A stretch of DNA of 64,000 nucleotides from Pseudomonadota bacterium (GTDB lineage: Bacteria; Pseudomonadota; Gammaproteobacteria; Burkholderiales; Burkholderiaceae_C). The stretch covers positions 1-64,000 of the forward strand of contig JAKARB010000008.1 of assembly GCA_021819435.1 (NCBI GenBank). The letters run 5' to 3'. The notes beneath the pieces were generated by a model. The model did not search any database. It had not been told where the DNA came from and worked only from the letters and a program-made list of their open reading frames with translations. Below are positions 6,788 to 21,154 of the stretch, one piece after another. The position numbers were made by a program, and so were the translations under genes. Position 1 is the stretch's first letter. Each line of letters starts with the position of its first letter.

Positions 6788-8338
6788 ATGCCCAACGAAG
6801 TCCTGACCACCACCCAGATGGCGAGCGCGGATGCCGCCACCATCGCCCGGGGCATGCCCGGCATCGTGCTGATGCGCTCGGCCGGCGAGGCCGTTGCACG
6901 GGCCATCGTGCAGCGCTGGTCGCCGAGGCCGGTGACCGTGCTCTGCGGGCCTGGCAACAACGGGGGTGACGGCTGGGTGGCGGCGAGGGCCTTGCATCAG
7001 CAAGGCTGGCCGGTTCGTGTGCACACCTTGGTGCCGCCCGACGCTTTGCGCGGCGATGCTGCGCAGGCCGCACGTGAGTGGCTGATGGCGATGGCAGCAC
7101 CGGGCGCAGCCGGATCAGGCCGCCCTGGCTGCCATCCTTTGGCCGAGGCCAATCCCCAGCCTGGAGAGTTGGTGATCGACGCGCTGTTCGGCGCCGGCCT
7201 GAGCCGACCACTCGACGAGCCCGTGCGCCAGTTGCTCGAGCGGATCGCGATGCGCCAGGTGCCCATCGTGGCGGTCGATGTGCCAAGCGGGCTCATGGGG
7301 GACACCGGCCGGGATCAAGGCGCCGTGGCGTGTGCCTTGACAGTGACCTTCTGCCGCCTCAAGCCCGCGCATTTGCTGATGCCGGGCCGAGCCTTGTGCG
7401 GCGAGTTGGTGTTGGCCGACATCGGCATCCCCGATGCCGTGGTTCGAGAGCTTGGGGTGCGGGCTTGGGAGAACCAGCCTGGCTTGTGGTCTGACACCTG
7501 GCCTTCGGTCGATGTGGCCGGGCACAAGTACCACCGGGGCCATGCGCTGGTGTGGGGCGGCGGTGTCATGACCGGGGCGGCCAGGTTGTCTGCGAGGGCT
7601 GCGGCGCGCGTGGGTGCGGGGCTCACCACGGTGTGTGTGCCGCAGTCCGCGTGGGCGGTCTATGCCACGGCGCTGACCTGCATCATGGTGCACCCGGTGG
7701 GCGGTGAAGGCGCTGCCCAGTGGCAGGCCGGTTTGAACTCGCTGCTTGCCGATGATCGGCTTAGCGCTGCCCTGATCGGTCCGGGTGCGCTGGGCGGCAC
7801 ACAGCCTGGCGGCTTGCGGGCGCTCGTGTTGACCCTGCTGGCCTGCCGTCGTCCGGTGGTGCTCGATGCCGACGCACTCACGGTGTTCGCCGAAGACCCG
7901 TCGTTGTTGTTCGCCGCCATCGCAGGGCACAGCCGGCCGGTGGTGCTGACGCCGCACGATGGCGAGTTCAATCGACTCTTTCGCGCACCGCATGTCGACG
8001 GGGCGGCCAGCAAGCTGGAGCGGGCCCGCGAGGCCGCTCGCCTCAGCGGCGCGGTGGTGCTGCTCAAGGGCGCCGACACCGTGGTGGCAGCGCCGGACGG
8101 CCGCGCGAGCCTCAACCGCAACGCGCCCAGCGAGCTCGCCACCGCTGGTTCGGGTGATGTGCTGGCTGGCTTGGTGCTGGGCCTGCTCGCACAGGGCATG
8201 CCGGCCTGGCAGGCCGCTTCGGCGGCGGTGTGGCTGCATGGCGAGGCGGCGTCGGCATTCGGGCCGGGCTTGATTGCTGACGATTTGCCTGAACTGGTGC
8301 CACGGGCTCTGCGTCGCTTGCATCTGGTGCAGCCGTGA
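6788..8338 (+). CDS. nnr: Bifunctional NAD(P)H-hydrate epimerase/dehydratase
   Basis: The 516-aa protein repairs hydrated NAD(P)H. The N-terminal YjeF_N epimerase domain (about 1-215) shows the CGPGNNGGDGWVAAR nucleotide-binding motif. The C-terminal ADP/ATP-dependent dehydratase (about 235-510) shows LTPHDGEFNRL, VVLLKGADTVV and the ribokinase-like closing motif TAGSGDVLAG. The fusion and length are the usual bacterial form. The start lies after a weak AGGAAGG stretch. It is monocistronic as far as can be seen, ending 62 bases before the convergent diguanylate cyclase gene. Confidence 0.93.
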   Translation: MPNEVLTTTQMASADAATIARGMPGIVLMRSAGEAVARAIVQRWSPRPVTVLCGPGNNGGDGWVAARALHQQGWPVRVHTLVPPDALRGDAAQAAREWLMAMAAPGAAGSGRPGCHPLAEANPQPGELVIDALFGAGLSRPLDEPVRQLLERIAMRQVPIVAVDVPSGLMGDTGRDQGAVACALTVTFCRLKPAHLLMPGRALCGELVLADIGIPDAVVRELGVRAWENQPGLWSDTWPSVDVAGHKYHRGHALVWGGGVMTGAARLSARAAARVGAGLTTVCVPQSAWAVYATALTCIMVHPVGGEGAAQWQAGLNSLLADDRLSAALIGPGALGGTQPGGLRALVLTLLACRRPVVLDADALTVFAEDPSLLFAAIAGHSRPVVLTPHDGEFNRLFRAPHVDGAASKLERAREAARLSGAVVLLKGADTVVAAPDGRASLNRNAPSELATAGSGDVLAGLVLGLLAQGMPAWQAASAAVWLHGEAASAFGPGLIADDLPELVPRALRRLHLVQP

Positions 8339-8400
8339 TGGGCAAGCCTGCCTGCGGACACTGAGAACACCAAGCTTTCGGCGTGTCTGGGGCTCGCGAC

Positions 8401-10107
8401 TCAGTTCACGCAAGTCCGGTTCTTGCCTGTTCGCTTGGCTTCGTAGAGACCGATGTCGGCGCGCTCCAGCGCGGCCTCCAGGGGTTCGCCCGGTCGATAG
8501 GCCGTCACCCCCGCTGAGAAGGTGATGAACACCTTGTTCTCGTCGTGCGTGAAGAATTCGGCGCTGAGCGTGCGCTGCAAGCGTGTCAGGATCTGCTGGC
8601 CTTCGTCGGCCGGCGTGTCGGGCAGCATGACCACGAATTCCTCGCCGCCATAGCGGGCCACCACGTCGACCGGGCGCAGGCATTCGCTGACGCGGCGCGC
8701 GAGGAACTTCAAGGCCTCGTCGCCGGTCTGGTGGCCGAGCTGGTCGTTGAGTTTCTTGAAATTGTCGACATCGAGCAGGCCGATGGCCAGCGAGGAGCCT
8801 TGGCGCTCCACGCGCGCTTGTTCGGCTTCGAAGGCCCGTGTCAGGCCGCGTCGGTTGGCGATCTGGGTCAGTGGGTCGGTCGAGACTTCGTCGGAGAGCT
8901 TGCGGATCTCGTCTTCGAGCGTGCGCACCCGCTCACCGAGGGAGAGCGCTTTGCTGTGTTCTTCCTGAAGCTTGACCTGGGTCTGGGCGACGACCGATTG
9001 CACCGAGCGGCTCTCGGCCACCATTTCGCGCACCACGCCGGTCAGGCTTTCGAGGGAGTCGGCCTGGTCGATGGTGTTGGCATAGCGGCCCAGGTTCGAC
9101 TGGAAGCGGTCGGTGGTGCTGCCCAACTCGCCGATCTCCTGGAGCATTTGCTGGATGAGCTGCTTGAGTGCCTCGCGCGCGTTTTCGCGTTCGAGTTTGA
9201 GCTGCCGTTGCTTGATGCGGGCGTCGTCGAGCAGTTGCTGCACGTGGCGCAGGCCACGGCTGTCGGCGCCGGATTCGAGTTGGTGGCGCATGGCCTGCAC
9301 TTGGCCCTGGGTCCAGCTCTCGTCTTCGGCCAGGTCAATGAGGCTGTCGGTCAGCGATTGGCACAGGCCCATCAACTGGTCGAGCAGGCGGTGGCGTTGC
9401 TCGATGAGGCCGCGCGCCTGCACGCAGGCATCGTTGACGCTGGTTTGCGCCTGCGCGGCAGTGGCGAGCGCGTGGGCCGCTTCTTCCGCACGGGGGCTCA
9501 CGGTGGCGGGCGGCAGGGCCGTGCACACCGTGCGCACGAGTTCGTCCACGGCGGCGCGCGCGGTGACCGGCCAGCCCGATGCCTGGGGCTGTGCCGCAGC
9601 CTCGGTCTGGCGGTTCACCGGGGGCGTCGGGTTGATGGCGGTGAGGTGCGCCGACGCCGAGGTGGCATCTGGCGTTGCGTGGGTTGGGGACGTGCCCGGT
9701 TCGGTTGTGCCGTCGTCTTCGAGCGGGGCATTGTCCAGGGTGTCGCTGTCCCAGCTTTGCACGAGCTGGCTCAGGCGTTGGTGCAGCCGCTGGCCCGAGC
9801 TCTTGCTGCCCTCCAGCACGCGTTGCAGGCTGTCCTTCTTGCGGGCGGCTGTCCACTGCCGCCCGCCGCGCTCGGCGCCTCGGAGGATGCGGCTGATCAG
9901 TTTCGACCAGCGCTCGCCTTCTTCTGCCTGGCTGGCGGCATCGGCGTGCAAGGCCTTGTCCTGAGCCCTGTCTGCAATCGCCTCGGGCGGCGCCACACCG
10001 GCTTCCGCGTCGTAGGCCTTGCGGTAATTCTCGGGCGTGGGTTCGAGCCTTTGCTCGGCCAGTCGCCGCAGGGCAGCCTTGGCCAGGTTCGCGGGGGTCT
10101 GGGACAT
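8401..10107 (-). CDS. Diguanylate cyclase with long coiled-coil N-terminus
   Basis: The 568-aa product makes c-di-GMP. The C-terminal GGDEF domain (about 410-568) has the active GGEEF variant at 487-491 and an RPVD product-inhibition site five residues before it, so it should be active and feedback-regulated. The N-terminal 400 residues have no membrane helix; they are rich in Ala, Gln, Glu and Leu and predict coiled coil (about 270-400), suggesting oligomerization-dependent activation. It starts MSQTPANLAK five bases after the stop of the REC-GGDEF-EAL gene, so it is third in an operon with the hybrid kinase. Confidence 0.9.
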   Translation of the reverse strand: MSQTPANLAKAALRRLAEQRLEPTPENYRKAYDAEAGVAPPEAIADRAQDKALHADAASQAEEGERWSKLISRILRGAERGGRQWTAARKKDSLQRVLEGSKSSGQRLHQRLSQLVQSWDSDTLDNAPLEDDGTTEPGTSPTHATPDATSASAHLTAINPTPPVNRQTEAAAQPQASGWPVTARAAVDELVRTVCTALPPATVSPRAEEAAHALATAAQAQTSVNDACVQARGLIEQRHRLLDQLMGLCQSLTDSLIDLAEDESWTQGQVQAMRHQLESGADSRGLRHVQQLLDDARIKQRQLKLERENAREALKQLIQQMLQEIGELGSTTDRFQSNLGRYANTIDQADSLESLTGVVREMVAESRSVQSVVAQTQVKLQEEHSKALSLGERVRTLEDEIRKLSDEVSTDPLTQIANRRGLTRAFEAEQARVERQGSSLAIGLLDVDNFKKLNDQLGHQTGDEALKFLARRVSECLRPVDVVARYGGEEFVVMLPDTPADEGQQILTRLQRTLSAEFFTHDENKVFITFSAGVTAYRPGEPLEAALERADIGLYEAKRTGKNRTCVN

Positions 10108-10111
10108 GGTT

Positions 10112-12333
10112 TCAGCGGGGCGCGCTCACCAAGCGCGCGGGGGGCTCGTTCGTCAGGTTGCCCAGGCGGGGCAGGGTCTGCCCTTGCTGGGTGTCTCGCA
10201 GCCAGCGTTCGACATCGGCTGGAGACATGGGACGAGCGTACAGGAAGCCCTGGCAGATGTGGCATCCCAGGTTGTAGAGCACTTCCATCTGCGAGAGCTT
10301 TTCCACGCCTTCGGCGACCACGCGCAGCCCGAGGGCCCGCGCCAGCGCGATGATGGCCGACACGACGGCCGAGCTTTGCGGTGTGTCGCCCAGGTCGCGC
10401 ACGAAGGATCGGTCGATCTTGAGCTCGCTGATCGGCAGCGATGTCAGGTAGGCGAGCGATGAATAACCTGTGCCGAAATCGTCGATCGAGATCTCGGTGC
10501 CCAGTTGGTTGAGGCGATGCAGCGAGGGCACGACGCCTTGCAGGTCCTTCATCAGGCCGGTCTCGGTGATTTCCAGTTCGATGGCGCGCGGTGGCACCTG
10601 GCGGTGGCGCAAGATGGCTTCGATCTTCTCGACCAGGTCGCTCTGCTCGAACAGACGCGAAGGCAGGTTGACAGCGATGGAGGCGTCGAAGCCGAAGTGC
10701 CGTTGCCATTCGGCGGCCTGGCGGGCGGCTTCGTCGATGGCCCACAGGCTCATGTGGTTGATCAGGCCGGTGGCCTCGGCCAGCGGGATGAAATCGCTGG
10801 GCGGCACCAACTGGCCATTGCGGTTCCAGCGCATCAGGGCTTCGGCGCCGACCATGCGGTTGGTGCGCACGTCGATCTTGGGCTGGTAATGCAGCACCAG
10901 CTCCTTGCGCTCGAGCGCCTTGTGCAGGGCGGTGTCGAGGTCGAGCCGCACGCGGCCTTTCGAGGCCAGTTGCGGATCGTGCAACTGCGCGGTGTTGCGG
11001 CCTTGGCTCTTGGCCAGGTCCATGGCCACGTCGGCGTTGCGCAGCAGGTCGGCCACGTTGAGGCCATGCTGCGGGAACACCGCCACGCCCACCGAGGCCG
11101 TGATGAAGCACTCCTGGCCGGCCACCATCATCGGCTCGCGCAGCGCGTCGAGGATGACGTAGGCGGTGGCCATGGCTTCGCGCTCGTTGCCCACCTCAGG
11201 CAGCAGCACGACGAATTCGTCGGCGCCCAGGCGGCCCACGGCTTCCAGCGTGCGGTGCGCGCGTTGGCCGTGAACGTCCAGGTTGCCCTCGATGATCTGA
11301 TCGGAGTGGCGCACGCAGTTGCGCAGCCGCCGCGAGACCTCGATGAGCAACTCGTCGCCCGCGTGGTGGCCAAGGTTCTCGTTGATGATCTTGAAGCGGT
11401 CGAGGCCCACCTGCAGCAGTGCCACCCGGTGGTTCATGCGCTTGGCGTACTCGATGGCCCGTTCGCTGCGCCAGAAGACTTGGCGGCGGTTTGGCAGGCC
11501 GGTGAGGGTGTCGAAGTTGGCGAGGTGCTTGATCTTGTCCTCGGCCACGCGGCGGTCTGTCACGTCCTGCACGATGCCGGTGTAGCCAATCAGGTTGGCC
11601 AGCTCGTTGAACTCGGGCTCGGCCTCGATGTGCAGGATGCGGCGGCGGCCATCGGCCAGGCTGATCTGCACGTCGTTGCAGAGGATGGTGCCGTGGTCAA
11701 CCACCTCGTGCAGGATGCGAGCGAAGCCCCGGCGCTCTTCGTCGGGCAGCATGCGCAAGATGGTTTTCAGGCCCAGGTGGTCGTGCGCGCCCATGCCGAA
11801 TACGCGCAGGCCTTCGACCGAGAAGGACAGGTCGCCTGCGCCCTTGCGCCAGTCGAAGCTGCCCATGCGGGCGAGGTCTTGCGCCCGGGCCAGCTTGGTC
11901 TTGCTGCGCTCGAGCTCATCGCGCGTGCGGGCGGCGCGCAGCAGGTAGCGCAGTCGCCCGGCCAGCAGGCTCCACTGTGTGCTTTTGACGAAAAAGTCGG
12001 TGGCGCCGGCCTCGTAGGCGCGGGTGATGGAGGCGTCGTCGTCCAGGCCGGTGAGCATGAGCACGGGCACGGACTCGTAACCCGGCATCTGGCGCAGTTC
12101 GCGGCAGGTGGCGAAGCCATCGAGGCCGGGCATGACGGCGTCGAGCACGATCACGTCGGGCAGCCAGTCGGCCATCATCTGCAGGGCCTGCTCGCCGGAG
12201 CTGGCCTCGGTGATCGCGAAGCCGCGTTCGCGCAAGGCGATGGAGGTCAGCAGCAGATTCACCTCGTCGTCATCGACCAGCAGCACCTTGGGCTGCTCCA
12301 TGCCGTCGTCGAAGGCGAAATCCGAGGTGACCG

Positions 12334-12337
<4 letters not shown>
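10112..12337 (-). CDS. Response regulator with REC, PAS, degenerate GGDEF and EAL domains
   Basis: The 741-aa protein has a receiver domain (about 16-135, phospho-acceptor Asp66 in VIVLDAVMP), a PAS-like segment (about 150-265), a GGDEF domain (about 275-440) and an EAL domain (about 460-720). The cyclase signature reads GADEF (371-375), not GGDEF, and its inhibition site reads RTLE; this domain may be weak or regulatory. The EAL motif (GAEALMRW, 499-501) and DDFGTGYSS are intact, so it is probably a phosphodiesterase. Its start overlaps the hybrid kinase stop by ATGA, making that kinase the obvious phosphodonor. Confidence 0.9.
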
Positions 12338-16437
<4,100 letters not shown>

Positions 16438-16606
16438 GGTCGCGGTCAAAATCGGGGTGCGAATCTGGCGAAAACAGGGGTGAGCCCGGAAATCATCCAG
16501 GCAGCAATCAGGTGACAATCGTCAAAAATCTCACGAACTTTAGCTTGGTTGAAAAGTTTCAGGCCAGCAGAAGAAACCCCTTTCGGTCCTCCTTACAATC
16601 GTTTGA

Positions 16607-17713
16607 ATGCGGATTCACAACGGACCGTCGCAAGAGCCTGGGGCTGGTAAGCCCGATGTGAAGGCGCTGATCCCTGCTTGGGGTTTCGTGGGCCTTTGTA
16701 TGGCCCTTGGCCTGCTGATCACCGGCGCGCCGGCCTGGGCCTGGGTGCTGGCCGCATCTTTTTGGCTTTCTGTGGCGGTGGTGGTGCGCTTGTTGCGCCA
16801 GTTGTTGCCGGCCGCGATGCCCGCTGGCAGGGCTGCCATTTCTCCAGCGGATTCCACCGCGCATGCCTCACCGGTTGCTGACGCGAGGGCATTGCCCCCT
16901 GCTGTGTCGGCTGCGCACGTGCATGCTGTGAACGAGCTGCCACAGCATGCCGCCTCCGTTCTGTCCTCGCCCGATGAGCCGGCCTTCGCGCAGCAACCTG
17001 ATCTTGCCCGCGAGGCGGAGCAGGAGGCCTTGCGTTACGCCCTCTCGCACGACCTGCGAGCTCCCTTGCGGGTGATCGATGGCTTCACGCGCATCGTTCA
17101 GGAGGATTACGGTCGGCACCTCGACAAACTGGGGCAGGATCACCTAGAGCGTGTGCTCGCCGCCTCGGCCCGCATGAGCGGCATGATCGATGCCATCCTG
17201 GACCAGGCCCAATTGGCCTCGGAGCCGCTGGGGCGCCAGGAAATCGACCTGTCTGGCCTGGTGCGCGAGGTGGCTGAAGAGCAATCAGCGGTGCGCGCCA
17301 CGGCCACGCCGGTCGAATGGGTGATCCAGCCTGGTTTGTGCGCACGGGCCGACACGACCCTGCTGCGGCGGGTGGTCGAAAACCTGATCGGCAACGCATT
17401 GAAATACAGCGCCAAGGTTGCGTCGCCCCGCATTGAATTCGGTTGCATGCCCGCCACGAATCCCCCCGTGTATTTCGTGCGCGACAACGGTGCGGGGTTT
17501 GACATGCAGCATGCCGACAAACTGTTCGGCATGTTTCAGCGTCTGCACAGCGCCAAAGATTTTGAAGGCACCGGCGTGGGCCTGGCGGGGGTTCGCCACA
17601 TCATCCGTCGCCACGGGGGGCGAATCTGGGCCGAAGCCCAATTGGGGCAGGGTGCGTGTTTCTATTTCACGCTGACAGATCGCCTCGACAGCGCCACCCA
17701 GCCAGCTTGCTGA
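16607..17713 (+). CDS. Membrane histidine kinase (phytochrome-type kinase core)
   Basis: The 368-aa product has two membrane helices (about 22-62) with almost no loop between them, a variable linker, HisKA with His148 (ALSHDLRAPLRVIDGF), and HATPase with NLIGNALKYS and VRDNGAGFD. The glycine box is GTGVGLAG. The core resembles kinases of the bacteriophytochrome type. No periplasmic sensing domain exists, so the signal is probably membrane-borne or comes from a partner. No response regulator is adjacent in the same direction, so it is orphan or works with the neighbours. Confidence 0.85.
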   Translation: MRIHNGPSQEPGAGKPDVKALIPAWGFVGLCMALGLLITGAPAWAWVLAASFWLSVAVVVRLLRQLLPAAMPAGRAAISPADSTAHASPVADARALPPAVSAAHVHAVNELPQHAASVLSSPDEPAFAQQPDLAREAEQEALRYALSHDLRAPLRVIDGFTRIVQEDYGRHLDKLGQDHLERVLAASARMSGMIDAILDQAQLASEPLGRQEIDLSGLVREVAEEQSAVRATATPVEWVIQPGLCARADTTLLRRVVENLIGNALKYSAKVASPRIEFGCMPATNPPVYFVRDNGAGFDMQHADKLFGMFQRLHSAKDFEGTGVGLAGVRHIIRRHGGRIWAEAQLGQGACFYFTLTDRLDSATQPAC

Positions 17714-17808
17714 AGGCTGATTGGTTTCTGCGGAGCGTGGTGCATCCCACTTGCTGAATCAGGCGGGGACAATGCAGGGTGGCCAACGCCATCACCCAGT
17801 TTGGACGT

Positions 17809-18432
17809 TCAGATCGAGCCCAGGCCGGCCAGCACTTCCTGCGCGTTGATGAGGCGTTCGCCCAGGGCGGCGACGGTGCTGCCCTCTTGTTTGGCTTGCT
17901 GCTGCAGGCGCTCGAAGGCCTGTCGGCGCGTGAGCGAATAACGATGCATGACGATGCCCACGGCGAGCGCGATGGTGTCGGTGAGCGGGTCTGCTGCAAC
18001 TGTGGTGGCCGCAGCAGGCGCCTCCACGGCCGGGGCCATCGACTGTGCGGCGGCTGCCTGGCTGGGCCGATTGGCGAAGGCCGCCTCAACCGCTGGCACG
18101 ATCTGCTGGATGTCCAGCGGCTTGACGAGGTAGGTCAGGGCGCCGAGCGCTTTAACCTGCTTGATGGTCGCATCGTCGGCAAATGCCGAGAGGAACATGA
18201 AGGGGATCTGGCAGTACTCACGCAGGTAGGCTGCCACGTCGAAGCCTGACTTGCCTTCCATGCGGATGTCGAGCAGGGCCAGCTCAGGCTTGTGCTCGCG
18301 CGCCAGCAAGATGGCGTCGTCACCGTTGTCTGCGTCGATGACTTCGTAGCCCGCCTGCGAGAGGCCGTGGGTGAGCGTGGCCAGCACCAGCCGGTCATCG
18401 TCCACAACCAGGATCTTGCCTTTTTGATTCAC
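17809..18432 (-). CDS. Response regulator with ANTAR RNA-binding domain (AmiR/NasT type)
   Basis: From a GTG at 18432, preceded by GAGAGG, the product is 207 aa. A receiver domain (about 5-120, Asp55 in LALLDIRMEG, closing Lys in LVKPLD) is followed by a linker rich in Ala, then an ANTAR domain (about 150-205, ALAVGIVMHRYSLTRRQAFE). ANTAR regulators act by binding tandem hairpins in mRNA leaders to prevent termination. The upstream gene at 18527-21145 is a HisKA_2 kinase, the usual partner of ANTAR regulators. A start at 18495 is also possible. Confidence 0.88.
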   Translation of the reverse strand: MNQKGKILVVDDDRLVLATLTHGLSQAGYEVIDADNGDDAILLAREHKPELALLDIRMEGKSGFDVAAYLREYCQIPFMFLSAFADDATIKQVKALGALTYLVKPLDIQQIVPAVEAAFANRPSQAAAAQSMAPAVEAPAAATTVAADPLTDTIALAVGIVMHRYSLTRRQAFERLQQQAKQEGSTVAALGERLINAQEVLAGLGSI

Positions 18433-18526
18433 GCGCAGCCTCTCGAGCGCACCAGCGATCTTCTGCCCACCAGGGGGCCAGCGCCCCTGGAACATGGGCC
18501 AAGTCTACCGCGTGGCGCACCCTCAC

Positions 18527-21145
18527 TCATTGTGGCCACAGCGCGATCTGATGGCCAGCGGGTTCTCCTGCGATCAGCGGGGGCGGTTGCACGACGAGGA
18601 GGATGCCTGGCGGGGTGAGATCCAGCCGAGTCAGGACCCCACCCTGGTCATGCCCCAGCGAGAGCTTGGCGCTGCGGCGCGGCAGCAGCGCCCGCACGAG
18701 GCCCAGCCCGGACACCCCACCTGGCACGCGGTCGATGTTGAAACCCTCGGGCAACTGGCCCGGGCTGCGGATGTCGATGCGCACGCCCGATTCGCTCGAC
18801 AGCATCTGGCAGCGAATGGCTTCTTGCCCTGGGCCGTGTTTGTGGGCATTGGTCAGCAGCTCGTTGAGGCTTAGCGCGATGGGGATGGATTCGGCCTCGG
18901 GCAGTTGCCAGTCGCCGACATTGGGGCCATCGAGCTCAAGCTGGATGGGGCGGCCGAAGGTGCGCTGCACCGACTGGGCAATGGCTTCGACCACGGCTTT
19001 CAGCCGCAGCGGACCGCCCGTGCCGACCTGCAAGCCGTAGACCTGGGCGATGGCCTGCACCTGCCCGACCACCTCCGAAATGGCCGAGGCCACCTCGGGC
19101 TTGCGCGCGGCAATCTGCTGCAGCAGTCCGGCCACACCCTGGAGGTTGTTCTTGATTCGGTGGTGGACTTCCTTGACCAGCATCTCGCGCTGGGCGATGG
19201 CGGCTTCGAGTCGGGCCTGTTCTGCCGCGCGCTGCTCGGTGATGTCGGAGGCCACCAGCAGGATCTGGTCGGCAATTTCGCCATCGGTGTTGAGCGGCAG
19301 GTAGTTGACGTCCCAGATCTGGTTGCCGTGGCGGCCGGCCACCGTGTGTTCCTTGTGGCTGGACTTGCCACTGTCGAGCGCAGCCTGCACCTCGATGCGC
19401 AACTGGCGTCCGCGATCGGCGGGGAAGGTCGCCTCCAGCGGCTGGCCAATCGCCTTGGAGGGCTCCTGGCCCATGAACTGCGCGCTGGCCTGGTTGGCTT
19501 GCAGCAGCGTCAGGTTGTGCGCGTCGATCAACTGGATGGCCATGGGCGCCATCGCGATGATGCGTTGCAGTGTGGCCTGGGCCTCGACCGTTTCTGCTTC
19601 GGCCTGGCGGCGGCGGTCGATGTCGAGCAGCGCATAGGTGGCTTGGCGCTGGCCCATTTCGTCGAGCGTGACCACCGCGTTGCCCACCACCCAGAACACG
19701 CGGCCATCGCGCCCCATCACCTGGCATTCGAAGGTGTGTGATTGGCCGTCTTCCAGCGCATCGAGGTAGTCGGTCAGGCGGAAGGGGTGGTCGAGGTCGG
19801 GGGTGGCGACGGTGCTCAGCGGCTGCCCGACGAAATCGGCGAGGTCGCCAGCGAACATGCGCCGCGCGGAGCGGTTCATCCAGGCGATGCCGTGGGTGTC
19901 GATGGTGACGATGCCGACGAACACCGAATCGAGGATGGCGCGGGTGCGGTCGGCCTGAAGTGTGAGGTTCCACTCGGCGCGGTGCCGGGCGTCGACATTC
20001 ACGAACGAGGCGATGAAGCCTTCTTCAGGGTGCTGCGGGTTGACCAGGCGCATGGCGACCTCGGCCCACAGCGCCTGGCCAGGCGTGCGCACGCGCAGGG
20101 CTCGCTCACCCTGCCAGTGGCCCAGGCTGCGCAGCACGCTGCTGACATCGGACTCGGTGTTGAGGTCGAGTTCGGGTGCGTAGAGGGTTTGCAAGGGCCG
20201 GCCGGTGAGGTCGGCGTCGGGCTCGCCGATGAGGTCCGACAGGGCCGGGTTGGCACGCTGGATTTGACCGTCGCGCACGAATGCGATGCCCACGCCCGAG
20301 AGCGTGAACATCAGGTCGCGGTCGCGCCCCAGCGATTCGAGCTGGGCCTGCTGCTGGCGCGAGCGGGTGATGTCGGAGAGCACGACGATGAGCTCCAGCG
20401 GCTCGATCGACTCGCCGATGCGCCGCACCGAAAGCGCGTACCAGCGGGTGATGTGCCCGGGCAGGACGATCTCGATGTCGGTCTCATGCTGGCCGTGTGT
20501 CTGCACCTGGCGGGCGGCCTCGGTGACAGCGCGCTCGATGCGCGGGTCAGCTCCCAGCAGCATGGCCAGGCCCTGACCGGTGACGGAGCCGGGTGGCAGG
20601 CCCAGCATGCGCTCGAAACGGCGGTTGCAACGCACCAGCACATCGTCCTTGAGGTAGGCGATGCCGGCCGGCGTGCTTTCGAGGATGGTGCTGAGCTCGT
20701 GCAGCAGCACGGCCTGATCAGGCAGCGGGTCGGCATCGGCATCGGAGGCGATGCGCGTGCCATGCGTGTCAAGGTGTTCGGTGCTGGGCGCCTCTCGGAT
20801 GGCGCAAAGGAACTGGCGCGGTTGCTCCGAATCTGGATGGGCCACGGTCCAGACCTGACTGTGCAAACCGACCATGCCCGCCTGGCCGCGCGATTGGTGC
20901 ACGCGAGATTGCAATGGCGGGTCTTCAGGCCCGAGGGCGAGCAGGGTCAGGGGCGAATCCCAGCCGCACAGGCGCTGCAGGGCCGATGGACCTTCTGCCA
21001 AGTTGCTACCAGGCAGGGTGGCGTAGCCGAGCAAGGCACTGAGCGCGGAGTTGGCACGCAGCACCCGGCCATGTTCGTTGAACTCGATCAGGGCCAGGGG
21101 AACCAGGTCGAACCAGGCGTCGTCAGCGGACAGCATCGAGGCCAT
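18527..21145 (-). CDS. Soluble multi-PAS histidine kinase of the HisKA_2 class
   Basis: The 872-aa protein has five PAS-like segments (about 12-125, 145-265, 275-395, 400-515, 520-640), then HisKA_2 with His661 (EVHHRIKNNLQG) and a HATPase with NELLTNAHKHG (761-771). There is no membrane helix, so it senses something in the cytoplasm or via bound cofactors. It lies 95 bases upstream of the ANTAR regulator, which is its likely substrate. The start follows the Mrp stop by nine bases, so it is likely cotranscribed with that gene by proximity only. Confidence 0.9.
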   Translation of the reverse strand: MASMLSADDAWFDLVPLALIEFNEHGRVLRANSALSALLGYATLPGSNLAEGPSALQRLCGWDSPLTLLALGPEDPPLQSRVHQSRGQAGMVGLHSQVWTVAHPDSEQPRQFLCAIREAPSTEHLDTHGTRIASDADADPLPDQAVLLHELSTILESTPAGIAYLKDDVLVRCNRRFERMLGLPPGSVTGQGLAMLLGADPRIERAVTEAARQVQTHGQHETDIEIVLPGHITRWYALSVRRIGESIEPLELIVVLSDITRSRQQQAQLESLGRDRDLMFTLSGVGIAFVRDGQIQRANPALSDLIGEPDADLTGRPLQTLYAPELDLNTESDVSSVLRSLGHWQGERALRVRTPGQALWAEVAMRLVNPQHPEEGFIASFVNVDARHRAEWNLTLQADRTRAILDSVFVGIVTIDTHGIAWMNRSARRMFAGDLADFVGQPLSTVATPDLDHPFRLTDYLDALEDGQSHTFECQVMGRDGRVFWVVGNAVVTLDEMGQRQATYALLDIDRRRQAEAETVEAQATLQRIIAMAPMAIQLIDAHNLTLLQANQASAQFMGQEPSKAIGQPLEATFPADRGRQLRIEVQAALDSGKSSHKEHTVAGRHGNQIWDVNYLPLNTDGEIADQILLVASDITEQRAAEQARLEAAIAQREMLVKEVHHRIKNNLQGVAGLLQQIAARKPEVASAISEVVGQVQAIAQVYGLQVGTGGPLRLKAVVEAIAQSVQRTFGRPIQLELDGPNVGDWQLPEAESIPIALSLNELLTNAHKHGPGQEAIRCQMLSSESGVRIDIRSPGQLPEGFNIDRVPGGVSGLGLVRALLPRRSAKLSLGHDQGGVLTRLDLTPPGILLVVQPPPLIAGEPAGHQIALWPQ

Positions 21146-21154
21146 GGCTGTCTC

